A stretch of 64,000 bases of DNA, taken from positions 62,001-126,000 of the forward strand of contig NZ_JAIQZA010000006.1 of the NCBI RefSeq assembly GCF_020164485.1. The letters are read 5' to 3'. This document shows, piece by piece, positions 8,547 through 16,920 of this stretch (positions within the stretch are counted from its first letter, which is position 1; each line of letters opens with the position of its first letter). Source of the stretch: Salegentibacter tibetensis (GTDB taxonomy: Bacteria; Bacteroidota; Bacteroidia; Flavobacteriales; Flavobacteriaceae). The translations under genes and the position numbers were made by a program. A model generated the notes under the pieces. That model was not told the DNA's origin. It was given only the letters and a program-made list of their open reading frames with translations, and ran no database searches.

Positions 8547-10409
8547 ATGAGCCAGGAAACGAAGTATACCGAAGATAATATACGGTCTTTAGACTGGAAA
8601 GAACATATTAGGATGCGTCCCGGGATGTATATTGGGAAGCTGGGTGACGGCTCCAGTGCCGACGATGGTATCTATATACTTCTCAAAGAAGTACTGGATA
8701 ACAGTATTGATGAGTTTGTGATGGGATCTGGCAAAACCATTGAGATCTCGGTGCAAAATCAACGCGTTATTGTTCGGGATTACGGCCGTGGAATTCCGTT
8801 AGGAAAAGTAGTGGATGTAGTTTCTAAAATGAATACGGGTGGGAAATACGATTCCCGTGCTTTTAAGAAATCGGTTGGACTTAACGGAGTTGGTACTAAA
8901 GCCGTAAATGCGCTTTCTTCTTATTTTAGGGTAGAATCTTCGAGAGATAATAAATCTCACGCTGCCGAGTTTGCGCAGGGAGAATTACAGGAAGAAGAAC
9001 ATTTAGATGAAACTTCCCGTCGTCGCGGTACCAAAGTAACCTTTGTACCCGATGAGGTTATCTTTAAGAATTTTAAATTCCGGAATGAGTATATAGAGAA
9101 AATGCTGAAAAATTATGTTTACCTGAATCCCGGGTTAACCATAATTTTTAATGGTGAGAAATTCTATTCAGAAAACGGACTTAAAGATCTTTTAAAAGAT
9201 AGCATTCACGAAGATGAGCGTTTATATGAAATTATCCATATGCGCGGTGATGATATTGAAGTAGCTCTAACTCATAGTAAAGCCCAGTACAGCGAAGAAT
9301 ATCACTCTTTTGTAAATGGGCAAAACACTTCCCAGGGAGGAACACACCTTGCCGCTTTTAGGGAAGCAATCGTTAAAACGGTGCGTGAGTTCTACGGAAA
9401 AAATTACGATGCCAGCGATATCAGAAAATCTATAGTTTCAGCAATTAGTATTAAAGTGATGGAACCGGTTTTCGAAAGTCAGACTAAAACAAAGCTGGGT
9501 TCCACCGATATGGGGGGGGATATGCCTACGGTTCGGACGCACATTAATGATTTTCTAAAAACACAGCTGGATAATTACCTGCATAAAAACCAGGAAACTG
9601 CAGATAGACTCCAGCGCAAAATCTTACAGGCAGAAAGGGAACGTAAAGACCTTTCGGGAATTAGAAAATTAGCTAAAGACCGGGCGAAAAAAGCCAGTTT
9701 ACACAATAAAAAATTACGCGATTGCCGAATTCATCTTGGAGACAGCAAAAAAGAGCGCTACCTGGAAACAACTTTGTTTATTACCGAGGGAGATTCGGCC
9801 AGTGGTTCTATTACTAAATCCCGCGATGTAAATACGCAGGCGGTTTTCAGTTTAAAAGGAAAACCTTTAAATAGTTACGGACTAAGCAAAAAGATAGTTT
9901 ACGAGAATGAAGAATTCAATTTGCTGCAGGCCGCGCTTAATATTGAAGAATCCTTAGAAGATCTTAGATATAATAATATTGTAATTGCTACTGATGCCGA
10001 TGTAGATGGAATGCACATCAGGTTATTATTAATTACATTTTTTCTTCAGTTTTTCCCTGAGTTGATCAAGGAAAATCATTTATATATTCTGCAAACCCCT
10101 TTATTCAGGGTTCGGAATAAAAAAGAAACTATTTACTGTTATAGTGAAACAGAAAGAAGAAATGCGGTAGAAAAACTAACCGGAAAAGCCGAAATCACCC
10201 GGTTTAAAGGTTTGGGCGAAATTTCTCCGGATGAATTTCAGCATTTTATTGGAGATAATATTCGCTTAGACCCCGTAATGCTGGATAAAGAAAAGTCTAT
10301 AGACGAAATGCTTAATTTCTATATGGGGAAAAATACTCCAGACAGGCAGGAATTCATTATCGATAATCTTAAAGTAGAACTTGATCTTATTGAAGAGTTA
10401 GGCTTATGA
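8547..10409 (+). CDS. parE: DNA topoisomerase IV subunit B
   Basis: This 620-residue type IIA topoisomerase ATPase subunit has an N-terminal GHKL ATP-binding domain (RPGMYIG near residue 30, DNSIDE, DYGRGIP and [14 protein letters not shown] near 112), a transducer domain, and a TOPRIM domain with TEGDSASGS (catalytic E414) and DADVDG (D483, D485). The end lacks the long insert of proteobacterial GyrB. Pairing with the ParC-type subunit two genes on, rather than a GyrA, supports topoisomerase IV (chromosome decatenation) over gyrase. It overlaps the next gene by four bases (ATGA). Confidence 0.92.
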   Translation: MSQETKYTEDNIRSLDWKEHIRMRPGMYIGKLGDGSSADDGIYILLKEVLDNSIDEFVMGSGKTIEISVQNQRVIVRDYGRGIPLGKVVDVVSKMNTGGKYDSRAFKKSVGLNGVGTKAVNALSSYFRVESSRDNKSHAAEFAQGELQEEEHLDETSRRRGTKVTFVPDEVIFKNFKFRNEYIEKMLKNYVYLNPGLTIIFNGEKFYSENGLKDLLKDSIHEDERLYEIIHMRGDDIEVALTHSKAQYSEEYHSFVNGQNTSQGGTHLAAFREAIVKTVREFYGKNYDASDIRKSIVSAISIKVMEPVFESQTKTKLGSTDMGGDMPTVRTHINDFLKTQLDNYLHKNQETADRLQRKILQAERERKDLSGIRKLAKDRAKKASLHNKKLRDCRIHLGDSKKERYLETTLFITEGDSASGSITKSRDVNTQAVFSLKGKPLNSYGLSKKIVYENEEFNLLQAALNIEESLEDLRYNNIVIATDADVDGMHIRLLLITFFLQFFPELIKENHLYILQTPLFRVRNKKETIYCYSETERRNAVEKLTGKAEITRFKGLGEISPDEFQHFIGDNIRLDPVMLDKEKSIDEMLNFYMGKNTPDRQEFIIDNLKVELDLIEELGL

Positions 10410-10888
10410 GATTCACCAATAAGAATGAAGTAAAAGTAGTTCCCTCTATTTACATCGTTTTGGTGGCGATTTTTGTTACCAACATCTTTGTGAATATTGA
10501 ACTTATGAGTAGTGATGAGCCGATGAGGTTTAGTCATTATCTTCCTAATATAGTGGTGCTTATCCTTGGTTTCTATGTGCATAGAATAGGGCAGAGTTTC
10601 GATTTTGATAGCGATGGTGAGACTTTGAATCTAAAGAACAACGGAGTTTTCTTTTCAAAATTTATGGAATACCGGGTAAAAAAAGCCGAATTTCCAAAAA
10701 GAAAACTTGCTAAGTTCAGGATAAGCGATTACTTTTTTTATTCCGCAGTAACAATTTATATAAGTTCGCGCAGAAGACGCGGCTACAAAAAATATACCTT
10801 TAACACTACTTTTCTCACCCGTAAGAAGAAGCGTGGCATGATAGCTTCGATGCAGAAAATAGTAGACAATCAAAAAACTACAGCTTAA
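10406..10888 (+). CDS. Unknown membrane protein between parE and parC
   Basis: This 160-residue protein has two hydrophobic segments near the N-terminus (about residues 13-32 and 47-61), followed by a basic, beta-rich cytoplasmic-looking part with runs SSRRRRG and TRKKKRG. I do not recognise the family; the two-helix plus small beta domain layout resembles bacterial PH-like membrane proteins, but this is a guess. Its ATG overlaps the parE stop (ATGA) and its TAA shares a base with the parC ATG (TAATG), so it is probably translationally coupled to both topoisomerase subunits. Confidence 0.75.
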   Translation: MRFTNKNEVKVVPSIYIVLVAIFVTNIFVNIELMSSDEPMRFSHYLPNIVVLILGFYVHRIGQSFDFDSDGETLNLKNNGVFFSKFMEYRVKKAEFPKRKLAKFRISDYFFYSAVTIYISSRRRRGYKKYTFNTTFLTRKKKRGMIASMQKIVDNQKTTA

Positions 10889-13536
10889 TGGAAGAAAACC
10901 AGGAAGAAGCTAAAGATGAACACCTAGAACAACCAAAAGAAGAGCTTATAAAGGTAACCGGGATGTATAAAGACTGGTTTCTGGATTATGCTTCTTATGT
11001 GATTCTTGAGCGGGCAGTCCCCGCCATGGAAGATGGTTTTAAGCCGGTGCAGCGCCGTATCATGCATTCTATGAAAGACCTGGACGATGGCCGTTACAAC
11101 AAAGTAGCGAATATCGTAGGGCATACCATGCAGTATCACCCACACGGTGATGCCAGTATTGGTGATGCTATGGTGCAAATTGGCCAGAAGGATATTCTTA
11201 TAGATACCCAGGGGAACTGGGGAAATATTTTAACCGGAGACCGTTCTGCGGCCCCAAGGTATATTGAGGCCCGACTGTCTAAATTTGCTCTGGAAGTTCT
11301 TTTTAATCCAAAGTTAACCGAATGGCAGCTTTCGTATGATGGGAGAAAAAAGGAGCCGGTAAATCTGCCGGTAAAATTCCCAATGCTGCTTGCTCAGGGT
11401 GCTGAAGGTATTGCGGTAGGTTTGAGTACCCGTGTACTTCCGCATAATTTTAATGAACTTATAGATGCATCTATAAGACATTTAAAAGGAAAAAAATTCA
11501 CGATTTTTCCTGATTTTCCAACCGGGGGGATTGCTGATATTTCTAATTATAACGACGGAAAACGCGGTGGCCGGGTTAGAGTGCGGGCAAAAATTAGTCA
11601 GTATGACAAGAATACCCTGGCTATTACGGAAATTCCCTACGGAACCACAACCACTACTTTAATTGATTCCATTTTAAAAGCGAATGATAAAGGTAAAATT
11701 AAGGTCAAGAAAATTGAGGATAATACCGCTGCCGAAGTGGAGATCCTTATTCATTTGCCAAATAATATTTCTCCGGACAGAACTATAGATGCGCTTTATG
11801 CATTTACTTCCTGTGAGAATTCCATCGCACCGCTAGGTTGTGTAATTATAGACAATAAACCAATCTTCCTTGGAGTTTCCGAAATATTAAGAAGCTCTAC
11901 CGATCATACGCTTCATTTATTAAAGAGAGAATTAGAGATTACGCTCGAGGAACTAGAAGAGCAATGGCATTTTTCCTCTTTAGAGCGAATTTTTATTGAA
12001 AAACGGATTTATCGCGAAATTGAAGAAGAAGAAACCTGGGATGGTGTGATCAATGCGATAGATGAAGGTTTAAAACCCCATATAAAACATTTGAAGCGCG
12101 CTGTAACCCGGGATGATATTACAAGGCTTACCGAAATTAGAATTAAAAGGATTTCAAAATTCGATTTAGACAAAGCGCAGCAGAAAATTGAAGCCCTGGA
12201 AGATGAGATCGCAAAGGTGAAACATCACTTAGATCACCTGGTAGATTATGCGATTGCCTATTTTACCAAACTCAAAAAAGATTACGGGCAAAATAAAGAT
12301 CGAAAAACAGAGCTTCGCATTTTTGATGATATTGAAGCGACAAAAGTCGTTATTAGGAATTCCAAGCTTTACGTAAATCGTAAAGAAGGATTTATTGGCA
12401 CCGCACTTAAGAAAGACGAATATGTTACTGATTGTAGCGATATAGATGATATAATTTGCTTCACTGCCGACGGGAAAATGATGGTGACCAAGGTAGACAG
12501 CAAAACCTTTATCGGGAAAGATATTATTCATGTAGCCATTTTTAAGAAAAAAGATAAGCGTACTATTTATAATTTGATCTACCGCGACGGTAAGGCTGGC
12601 GCATCGTATATTAAGCGTTTTTCCGTGACATCGGTAACCCGGGACAAGGAATACGATTTATCACAAGGAAAAAAAGATTCTAAAGTGCATTATTTTTCAG
12701 CGAATCCTAATGGTGAAGCTGAGGTGGTAACCATTTTCCTGAGACAGGTGGGAAGCATTAAGAAGTTGAAATTTGATGTAGACTTTGCTGATATGCTTAT
12801 TAAAGGCAGAAATGTAAAGGGAAATATCGTTACCAAATATGCTATAAAACGCGTAGAATTAAAAGAAGAAGGAGTTTCTACTTTAAAACCCAGAAAAATC
12901 TGGTTTGACGAAACGGTAAAAAGACTGAATGTAGATGAACGCGGAGAACTTCTTGGAGAATTTAAAGGGGAAGACCGTATTCTGGTCATTACCCAGGATG
13001 GAATTGCAAAAACCATAATTCCAGAGCTTACTACACGTTTTGATGAAGAAATGGTAGTGCTGGAAAAATGGGTGCCGAAAAAACCGATTTCAGCAATTTA
13101 TTGGGAACCGGAAAAAGAGCGTTTCTATGTGAAACGATTTTTAATTGAAAATCCTGAAAGGGATGAGAAGTTTATAAGCGAACACGAGAATTCTTATTTA
13201 GAACTGGTTTCTACCGATTATTATCCGCAAGCGGAAATTGTTTTCTCCAAACAACGCGGTAAAGAGCAGCGTCCCAACGAGGAAGTTAATATTGAAGAAT
13301 TCATTTCGGTAAAAGGTATTAAGGCTCTTGGAAACCAATTGACTACCGATAAAGTAAAACAGATAAATCCGTTAGAACCTTTACCTTACAAAGAAGAAGA
13401 AGATATTCCTGCTGAAGAGATTGAAGTGGTCGAAGAGGAGTCAGTTTCAGAAGACAAAAACAAGCTAAATATTGTTAGAAAACAAAAAGATTCTGATGAT
13501 TCTTCAAAAAGTCAGACAAATTTATTTGATGAGTAA
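10888..13536 (+). CDS. parC: DNA topoisomerase IV subunit A
   Basis: This 882-residue protein is the breakage-reunion subunit. The N-terminal part shows YASYVILERAVP, the winged-helix region with HPHGDASIGDAM, and the catalytic tyrosine Y125 in AAPRYIE. A coiled-coil stretch follows (~residues 425-455), then a C-terminal region of beta-pinwheel type (IICFTADGKMMV, RILVITQDGIAKTI) with degenerate repeats, and an acidic, Ser-rich tail ending NLFDE. The lack of a clear GyrA box fits ParC. With ParE it decatenates daughter chromosomes. mscL starts on the next base after its stop codon. Confidence 0.92.
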   Translation: MEENQEEAKDEHLEQPKEELIKVTGMYKDWFLDYASYVILERAVPAMEDGFKPVQRRIMHSMKDLDDGRYNKVANIVGHTMQYHPHGDASIGDAMVQIGQKDILIDTQGNWGNILTGDRSAAPRYIEARLSKFALEVLFNPKLTEWQLSYDGRKKEPVNLPVKFPMLLAQGAEGIAVGLSTRVLPHNFNELIDASIRHLKGKKFTIFPDFPTGGIADISNYNDGKRGGRVRVRAKISQYDKNTLAITEIPYGTTTTTLIDSILKANDKGKIKVKKIEDNTAAEVEILIHLPNNISPDRTIDALYAFTSCENSIAPLGCVIIDNKPIFLGVSEILRSSTDHTLHLLKRELEITLEELEEQWHFSSLERIFIEKRIYREIEEEETWDGVINAIDEGLKPHIKHLKRAVTRDDITRLTEIRIKRISKFDLDKAQQKIEALEDEIAKVKHHLDHLVDYAIAYFTKLKKDYGQNKDRKTELRIFDDIEATKVVIRNSKLYVNRKEGFIGTALKKDEYVTDCSDIDDIICFTADGKMMVTKVDSKTFIGKDIIHVAIFKKKDKRTIYNLIYRDGKAGASYIKRFSVTSVTRDKEYDLSQGKKDSKVHYFSANPNGEAEVVTIFLRQVGSIKKLKFDVDFADMLIKGRNVKGNIVTKYAIKRVELKEEGVSTLKPRKIWFDETVKRLNVDERGELLGEFKGEDRILVITQDGIAKTIIPELTTRFDEEMVVLEKWVPKKPISAIYWEPEKERFYVKRFLIENPERDEKFISEHENSYLELVSTDYYPQAEIVFSKQRGKEQRPNEEVNIEEFISVKGIKALGNQLTTDKVKQINPLEPLPYKEEEDIPAEEIEVVEEESVSEDKNKLNIVRKQKDSDDSSKSQTNLFDE

Positions 13537-13992
13537 ATGAGCATTATAAAAGAATTCAAGGAATTTGCCATAAAGGGGAATATGGTAGATATGGCCGTGG
13601 GGATCATAATCGGTACGGCATTTAATTCGGTTGTCAACACTCTTGTGAAGGAGGTAGTGATGCCGCCGTTAAGCCTAATGACCGATGGTATTGAATTCGC
13701 TAATAGGAAATGGGTGCTTCGGAAAGCCGTTGCAGAAGCAGAAGGTGTTCAACTCGTAGAAGAAGTCGCTGTGGGTTATGGCGCTTTAATTGAATCTTTC
13801 CTCGATTTTCTTATAATCGGGCTTACCATATTCCTGGTCATAAAATTTATGAATCGTTTTAGGAATAAAGCCCAGGATCCCGAAGATAAGCGGGAGGTCA
13901 CTCCAAAAGACATCGAGCTTTTATCTAAGATGAATAAACTTATGGAAGAACAAAATCAGTTGCTTAAAAATAACTTTTCAGAAAGAAAATAG
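13537..13992 (+). CDS. mscL: Large-conductance mechanosensitive channel MscL
   Basis: This 151-residue protein begins IIKEFKEFAIKGNMVDMAVGIIIGTAFNSVV, quoted here in part (KEFAIKGNMVDMAVGIIIG), which is the N-terminal helix and pore-lining TM1 of MscL. TM2 is at about residues 82-103 (GALIESFLDFLIIGLTIFLV), followed by a charged cytoplasmic helix. Family knowledge: it is a homopentameric channel that opens under membrane tension during osmotic downshock. The periplasmic loop is longer than in E. coli. It starts directly after the parC stop, so it is probably the last gene of the topoisomerase operon. Confidence 0.95.
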   Translation: MSIIKEFKEFAIKGNMVDMAVGIIIGTAFNSVVNTLVKEVVMPPLSLMTDGIEFANRKWVLRKAVAEAEGVQLVEEVAVGYGALIESFLDFLIIGLTIFLVIKFMNRFRNKAQDPEDKREVTPKDIELLSKMNKLMEEQNQLLKNNFSERK

Positions 13993-13993
13993 C

Positions 13994-14371
13994 TTATTTA
14001 ACCCGGTTTACAGAGCCACGTTGTTTTTTATCCTGCCCAACAATACCGTATTCAAAAGTATAACCATCTTTATTGGTGGTCAATATCTTGATGTGTATGG
14101 GCTTTTCTTCAGCCATACTTTTCGGGTTTACATTTTTGAGAATATATTCGCATTCATTGATCCATCTAACCGATGAGGTATCAGATTTCCCCTGGAATCT
14201 ATCAATTTCTATAGAATCATTCCTTATAAAGGTAGAAGTGGCTAATTCGCCGTTTAAATAGGTTTTGTACTCAAATGTACCGGTTTTATAGTCGGTGCAA
14301 TTTCTTTCCGGCTCAAAACAGCTTGTAAAAATAAAAAGGAGGCTAAATACCGCTAAAAGCTTCTTCATCAT
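13994..14371 (-). CDS. Small lipoprotein of unknown function
   Basis: A 125-residue protein reads MMKKLLAVFSLLFIFTSCFE, a lipoprotein signal with the lipobox FTSC and the lipid-anchored Cys near residue 18. The mature part (CTDYKTGTFEYKTY..., then SIEIDRF, INECEYILK and GYTFEYGIVG) is a small beta-rich domain that I know from flavobacterial genomes but cannot assign a role. The reading frame stays open upstream to 14626, but the lipoprotein signal fixes the start at 14371 or 14368. It is convergent with mscL, with only one base between the two stop codons. Confidence 0.75.
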   Translation of the reverse strand: MMKKLLAVFSLLFIFTSCFEPERNCTDYKTGTFEYKTYLNGELATSTFIRNDSIEIDRFQGKSDTSSVRWINECEYILKNVNPKSMAEEKPIHIKILTTNKDGYTFEYGIVGQDKKQRGSVNRVK

Positions 14372-14417
14372 GGCAATTACTTTAGAATTGCAAAATAAAC
14401 CTATTTTCTCCGGACTG

Positions 14418-14828
14418 TCAATTTTCAAAGGCCTCAAAAGTGCCATCTTCATAAAAAATAACAATCTTTCTAATTGGTTTATTCTTTCCTTGTTGCGGAA
14501 AAGTGAATGGCATTTTATTATTTTCCGGGCTGGTTGCTTTTTCTGGAAGTGGAGTGTTAGGAGTTTCATGTTTTGCCTCAAATTTTGGAGTAGGTGTTTC
14601 AGAAGGAGGGAAACTTCCTTTTCCATTCAATAGCCAATACAATTCAACTTCGGGAAAAGACTTTACAACCTTCATCACAAAATCTAAACTCGGCTTATTT
14701 CTGCCGGATAAAATATGTGAAATAGAAGAGCGTCCTACTTCAATTTTATCGGCAAAACCTGCAGCCGATAATTCATAAAATTCAAGGATTTTATGCAGCC
14801 GTTTAGAAAAATCTTCTGTGTTTACCAT
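14418..14828 (-). CDS. XRE family helix-turn-helix regulator
   Basis: This 136-residue protein has an N-terminal HTH_3 domain (residues ~6-68: RLHKILEFYELSAAGFADKI, then VGRSSISHILSGRNKPSLDF), followed by ELYWLLNGKGSF, a flavobacterial signature of this group. A Pro/Thr-rich linker (~75-112) leads to a short C-terminal strand region ending KIVIFYEDGTFEAFEN. It is divergent from the M14 peptidase gene. The shared intergenic region carries six copies of a palindrome, one of which covers this gene's own start codon, so autorepression is likely (inference). Confidence 0.88.
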   Translation of the reverse strand: MVNTEDFSKRLHKILEFYELSAAGFADKIEVGRSSISHILSGRNKPSLDFVMKVVKSFPEVELYWLLNGKGSFPPSETPTPKFEAKHETPNTPLPEKATSPENNKMPFTFPQQGKNKPIRKIVIFYEDGTFEAFEN

Positions 14829-14904
14829 TGTAAATTCGATTGTGCGAAATTGCTATTTACAAATGTAATCAAACCCTTTGTAGCCTGCAAATTACAATTG
14901 TAAT
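14821..14904. promoter_or_regulatory. Operator cluster at the XRE regulator gene (three sites)
   Basis: Three copies of TTTAC-N4-GTAAA-like dyads occur at 14821-14834 (TTTACCATTGTAAA, covering the start codon of the XRE gene), 14856-14869 (TTTACAAATGTAAT) and 14891-14904 (ATTACAATTGTAAT, a perfect palindrome that extends to 16 bases). Spacing between the sites is 35 bases centre to centre, about three and a third helical turns. They are likely binding sites of the adjacent XRE protein. Confidence 0.6.
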
Positions 14905-15032
14905 TAAATTATATCATATAAACTATAGCTTTATATTATATAGTTTAAAATACTAAAAATTAGATTATTAATGTACAAATATAATTATATAGGATATATT
15001 CCATGTAACTAGTTTATTAAGACGAACCAATG

Positions 15033-15105
15033 TTTACACTTGTAACTAACAAAAGTAAATTTACATGTTTACAATTGTGAAATTTGTATTGTTTACTTTT
15101 GTAAA
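15033..15105. promoter_or_regulatory. Operator cluster at the M14 peptidase gene (three sites)
   Basis: Three more copies of the same dyad lie at 15033-15046 (TTTACACTTGTAAC), 15068-15081 (TTTACAATTGTGAA, one mismatch) and 15092-15105 (TTTACTTTTGTAAA), the last ending one base before the peptidase ATG at 15107. An inverted half-site pair, GTAAATTTAC, is at 15055-15064. The placement on the promoter and start codon suggests repression of the peptidase gene by the divergent XRE regulator. Confidence 0.6.
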
Positions 15106-15106
15106 C

Positions 15107-16270
15107 ATGGAAGAAACAGTTTTATTTAAACAACTATTTAGCGATTATAATTCATTTAAAAATCAGGAGATTTCCGGGAGGTATATTCGGCAAACTGATA
15201 TACAAAGTTTACTAGATGATTTGGGAAAAGAATTCCTTCTAAAAAAAATTGGAGAGTCGGTTTTGGGAAAACCTATTCATAGTATTCAATTTGGTAACGG
15301 ACCAGTTAAAATTTTCGCCTGGTCGCAAATGCACGGAAATGAATCTACGACCACCAAAGCCGTTTTCGATCTGCTTAGCTATGTAAGCAAATATAAGGAC
15401 GAAGCTCTGGTAAAATCTCTTTTAGAGAAATGCAGCTTTTGCATCATTCCAATATTGAACCCTGATGGTGCCGAGGCATATACCCGCGTTAATGCCAATT
15501 ATGTAGATTTAAACCGGGATGCCCAGGATTTAAGTCAGCCAGAAAGCAGAATTTTACGGAAGATATTTGATGATTTTAATCCAAATTACTGTCTAAACCT
15601 GCACGATCAGCGTACTATATTTAGCGCAGGCAATAAGGCAGAACCCGCGGTTTTATCGTTCTTAGCGCCATCTATGGATAAGGACAGGCAAATCTTCCCT
15701 TCTCGAATTAAAAGTATGCAGTTAATCACTAAAATAGCCTCAGATCTTTCAGGCCTACTTCCCAATAGAATTGGTAGGTATGATGATGCTTTTAATATTA
15801 ATTGCACGGGGGATACTTTTCAAAGCACCCAAACGCCAACCATTCTTTTTGAAGCCGGGCATTTTCCGGAAGATTATAACCGGGAAGAGACCAGGAAATA
15901 TGTGTTTTTGGCTTTAATCTCTGTCCTGAAAGCTATAATTGAAAAAAGTTTTAAAGAAATAGATCATATAGATTACCAGAGAATTCCTGAAAACGAAAAG
16001 TTATTTCATGATATCATTTTAAGGGATGTGAAAACTGAAAACGGGGTAGTGGATATTGCTATTCAATATAAGGAAGCAATTAAGGGCGGAAAATTTCTCT
16101 TTTTGCCGGTAATAGAAAAAATTACCCCAAAAATTACCAAGTTCGCACATAAAGAAGTCTTTTGTGAGAATAAAAAAATAGAGGTTAATGAAGAAAATAA
16201 GCTCACCGAAAACGTTATAGTTAATAAAATCGTCTTAAATGGAGTAGAATTGCTTCTTAAATGTGAATAA
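15107..16270 (+). CDS. M14 family zinc carboxypeptidase-like protein
   Basis: With the ATG at 15107 this is a 387-residue protein. It shows the M14 zinc site: H76-x2-E79 in QMHGNEST and H166 in CLNLHDQR. The substrate-binding stretch NPDGAEAYTRVNANYVDLNR and the likely catalytic E249 in LFEAGHFP also match. The family removes C-terminal or amide-linked residues from peptides or peptidoglycan fragments. There is no signal peptide, so it acts in the cytoplasm. The frame is open from 15065, but that extension would read through three operator half-sites, so 15107 (MEETVLFKQL) is preferred. A C-terminal ~90-residue region after the catalytic Glu is of unknown role. Confidence 0.85.
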   Translation: MEETVLFKQLFSDYNSFKNQEISGRYIRQTDIQSLLDDLGKEFLLKKIGESVLGKPIHSIQFGNGPVKIFAWSQMHGNESTTTKAVFDLLSYVSKYKDEALVKSLLEKCSFCIIPILNPDGAEAYTRVNANYVDLNRDAQDLSQPESRILRKIFDDFNPNYCLNLHDQRTIFSAGNKAEPAVLSFLAPSMDKDRQIFPSRIKSMQLITKIASDLSGLLPNRIGRYDDAFNINCTGDTFQSTQTPTILFEAGHFPEDYNREETRKYVFLALISVLKAIIEKSFKEIDHIDYQRIPENEKLFHDIILRDVKTENGVVDIAIQYKEAIKGGKFLFLPVIEKITPKITKFAHKEVFCENKKIEVNEENKLTENVIVNKIVLNGVELLLKCE

Positions 16271-16289
16271 TTCTCAAAAACCTTAGTAA

Positions 16290-16316
16290 TTGTTCAAGGA
16301 TTTTGTATTAATTTTG
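16290..16316 (+). promoter_or_regulatory. Promoter for the Lrp-family gene
   Basis: TAATTTTG at 16309-16316 is an exact TAnnTTTG box, with TTG at 16290-16292 sixteen bases upstream. It lies 30 bases before the ATG. Confidence 0.5.
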
Positions 16317-16345
16317 CATTTCATATAAATAAAGAAATTTAAAAA

Positions 16346-16825
16346 ATGGCCAAGTTTAAATTAGACGAAACAGATCACCAAATTCTCGATATGTTAATTG
16401 AGAATACGAGGACACCATTTACCGATATTGCTAAAAAGCTTTTAATATCGGCTGGAACGGTGCACGTTCGGGTTAAAAAGATGGAAGAAGCAGGAATCAT
16501 AAAAGGTTCTTCTTTAACTCTGGATTATAAGAAATTAGGTTATGCATTTATTGCCTATGTAGGCGTCTTTTTAAAGAATACTTCTCAAACCAAATTTGTA
16601 CTGGAACGTATCAATGAAATTCCTTTTGTAACTGTTGCGCACGTAACTACAGGTAAATTTAATGTGTTCTGTAAAATTAGAGCACGTAATACCCAACACG
16701 CTAAGGAAGTAATCTTTCAGTTAGACGATATTGAAGGAGTTTACAGAACAGAAACTATGATTTCTTTAGAGGAGAGCTTAAACGATAAGAAGCGTTTAAT
16801 GCACTCTATTTTTCAGGACTTGTAA
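16346..16825 (+). CDS. Lrp/AsnC family transcriptional regulator
   Basis: This 159-residue protein has an N-terminal winged HTH (LDETDHQILDMLIENTRTPF, then DIAKKLLISAGTVHVRVKKM) and a C-terminal RAM/ACT-like ligand-binding domain (FIAYVGVFLKNTSQ..., VAHVTTGKFNVFCKI). Family knowledge: octameric feast/famine regulators that respond to amino acids. It is very similar in layout to flavobacterial Lrp homologues. It is monocistronic, with a -7 box upstream and a hairpin terminator downstream that separates it from ppc. Confidence 0.93.
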   Translation: MAKFKLDETDHQILDMLIENTRTPFTDIAKKLLISAGTVHVRVKKMEEAGIIKGSSLTLDYKKLGYAFIAYVGVFLKNTSQTKFVLERINEIPFVTVAHVTTGKFNVFCKIRARNTQHAKEVIFQLDDIEGVYRTETMISLEESLNDKKRLMHSIFQDL

Positions 16826-16844
16826 GCAATCCTAAACTTATTAT

Positions 16845-16882
16845 AAAAACCCTTTAGGCTTACGTGTTTAAAGGGTTTTTTT
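16845..16882 (+). terminator. Terminator between the Lrp gene and ppc
   Basis: AAAAACCCTTTA pairs with TAAAGGGTTTTTT around a loop of about 13 bases and ends in a T run. It lies inside the open extension of the ppc frame, which is one reason to reject the upstream ppc start. Confidence 0.8.
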
Positions 16883-16920
16883 ATAACTTTAAAACTAATC
16901 TTAATCAACTAAAATTTATT

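Noticed and set aside
14372-14626. Long N-terminal extension of the lipoprotein gene
   Set aside because: It overlaps the XRE gene in another frame and would bury a clear lipoprotein signal peptide in the middle of the protein.
15065-15106. Upstream ATG for the M14 peptidase
   Set aside because: The extension reads through two operator palindromes and gives a hydrophobic stretch of no family resemblance; 15107 is preferred.
14821-15106. CRISPR-like repeat array
   Set aside because: The repeated unit is a 14-base palindrome with uneven spacing, far shorter than CRISPR repeats, and no cas genes are nearby; it is better read as operators.
16864-16920. Extended N-terminus of PEP carboxylase
   Set aside because: The extra 19 codons translate the rho-independent terminator of the Lrp gene; MHREPKLERF at 16921 is the family-like start.
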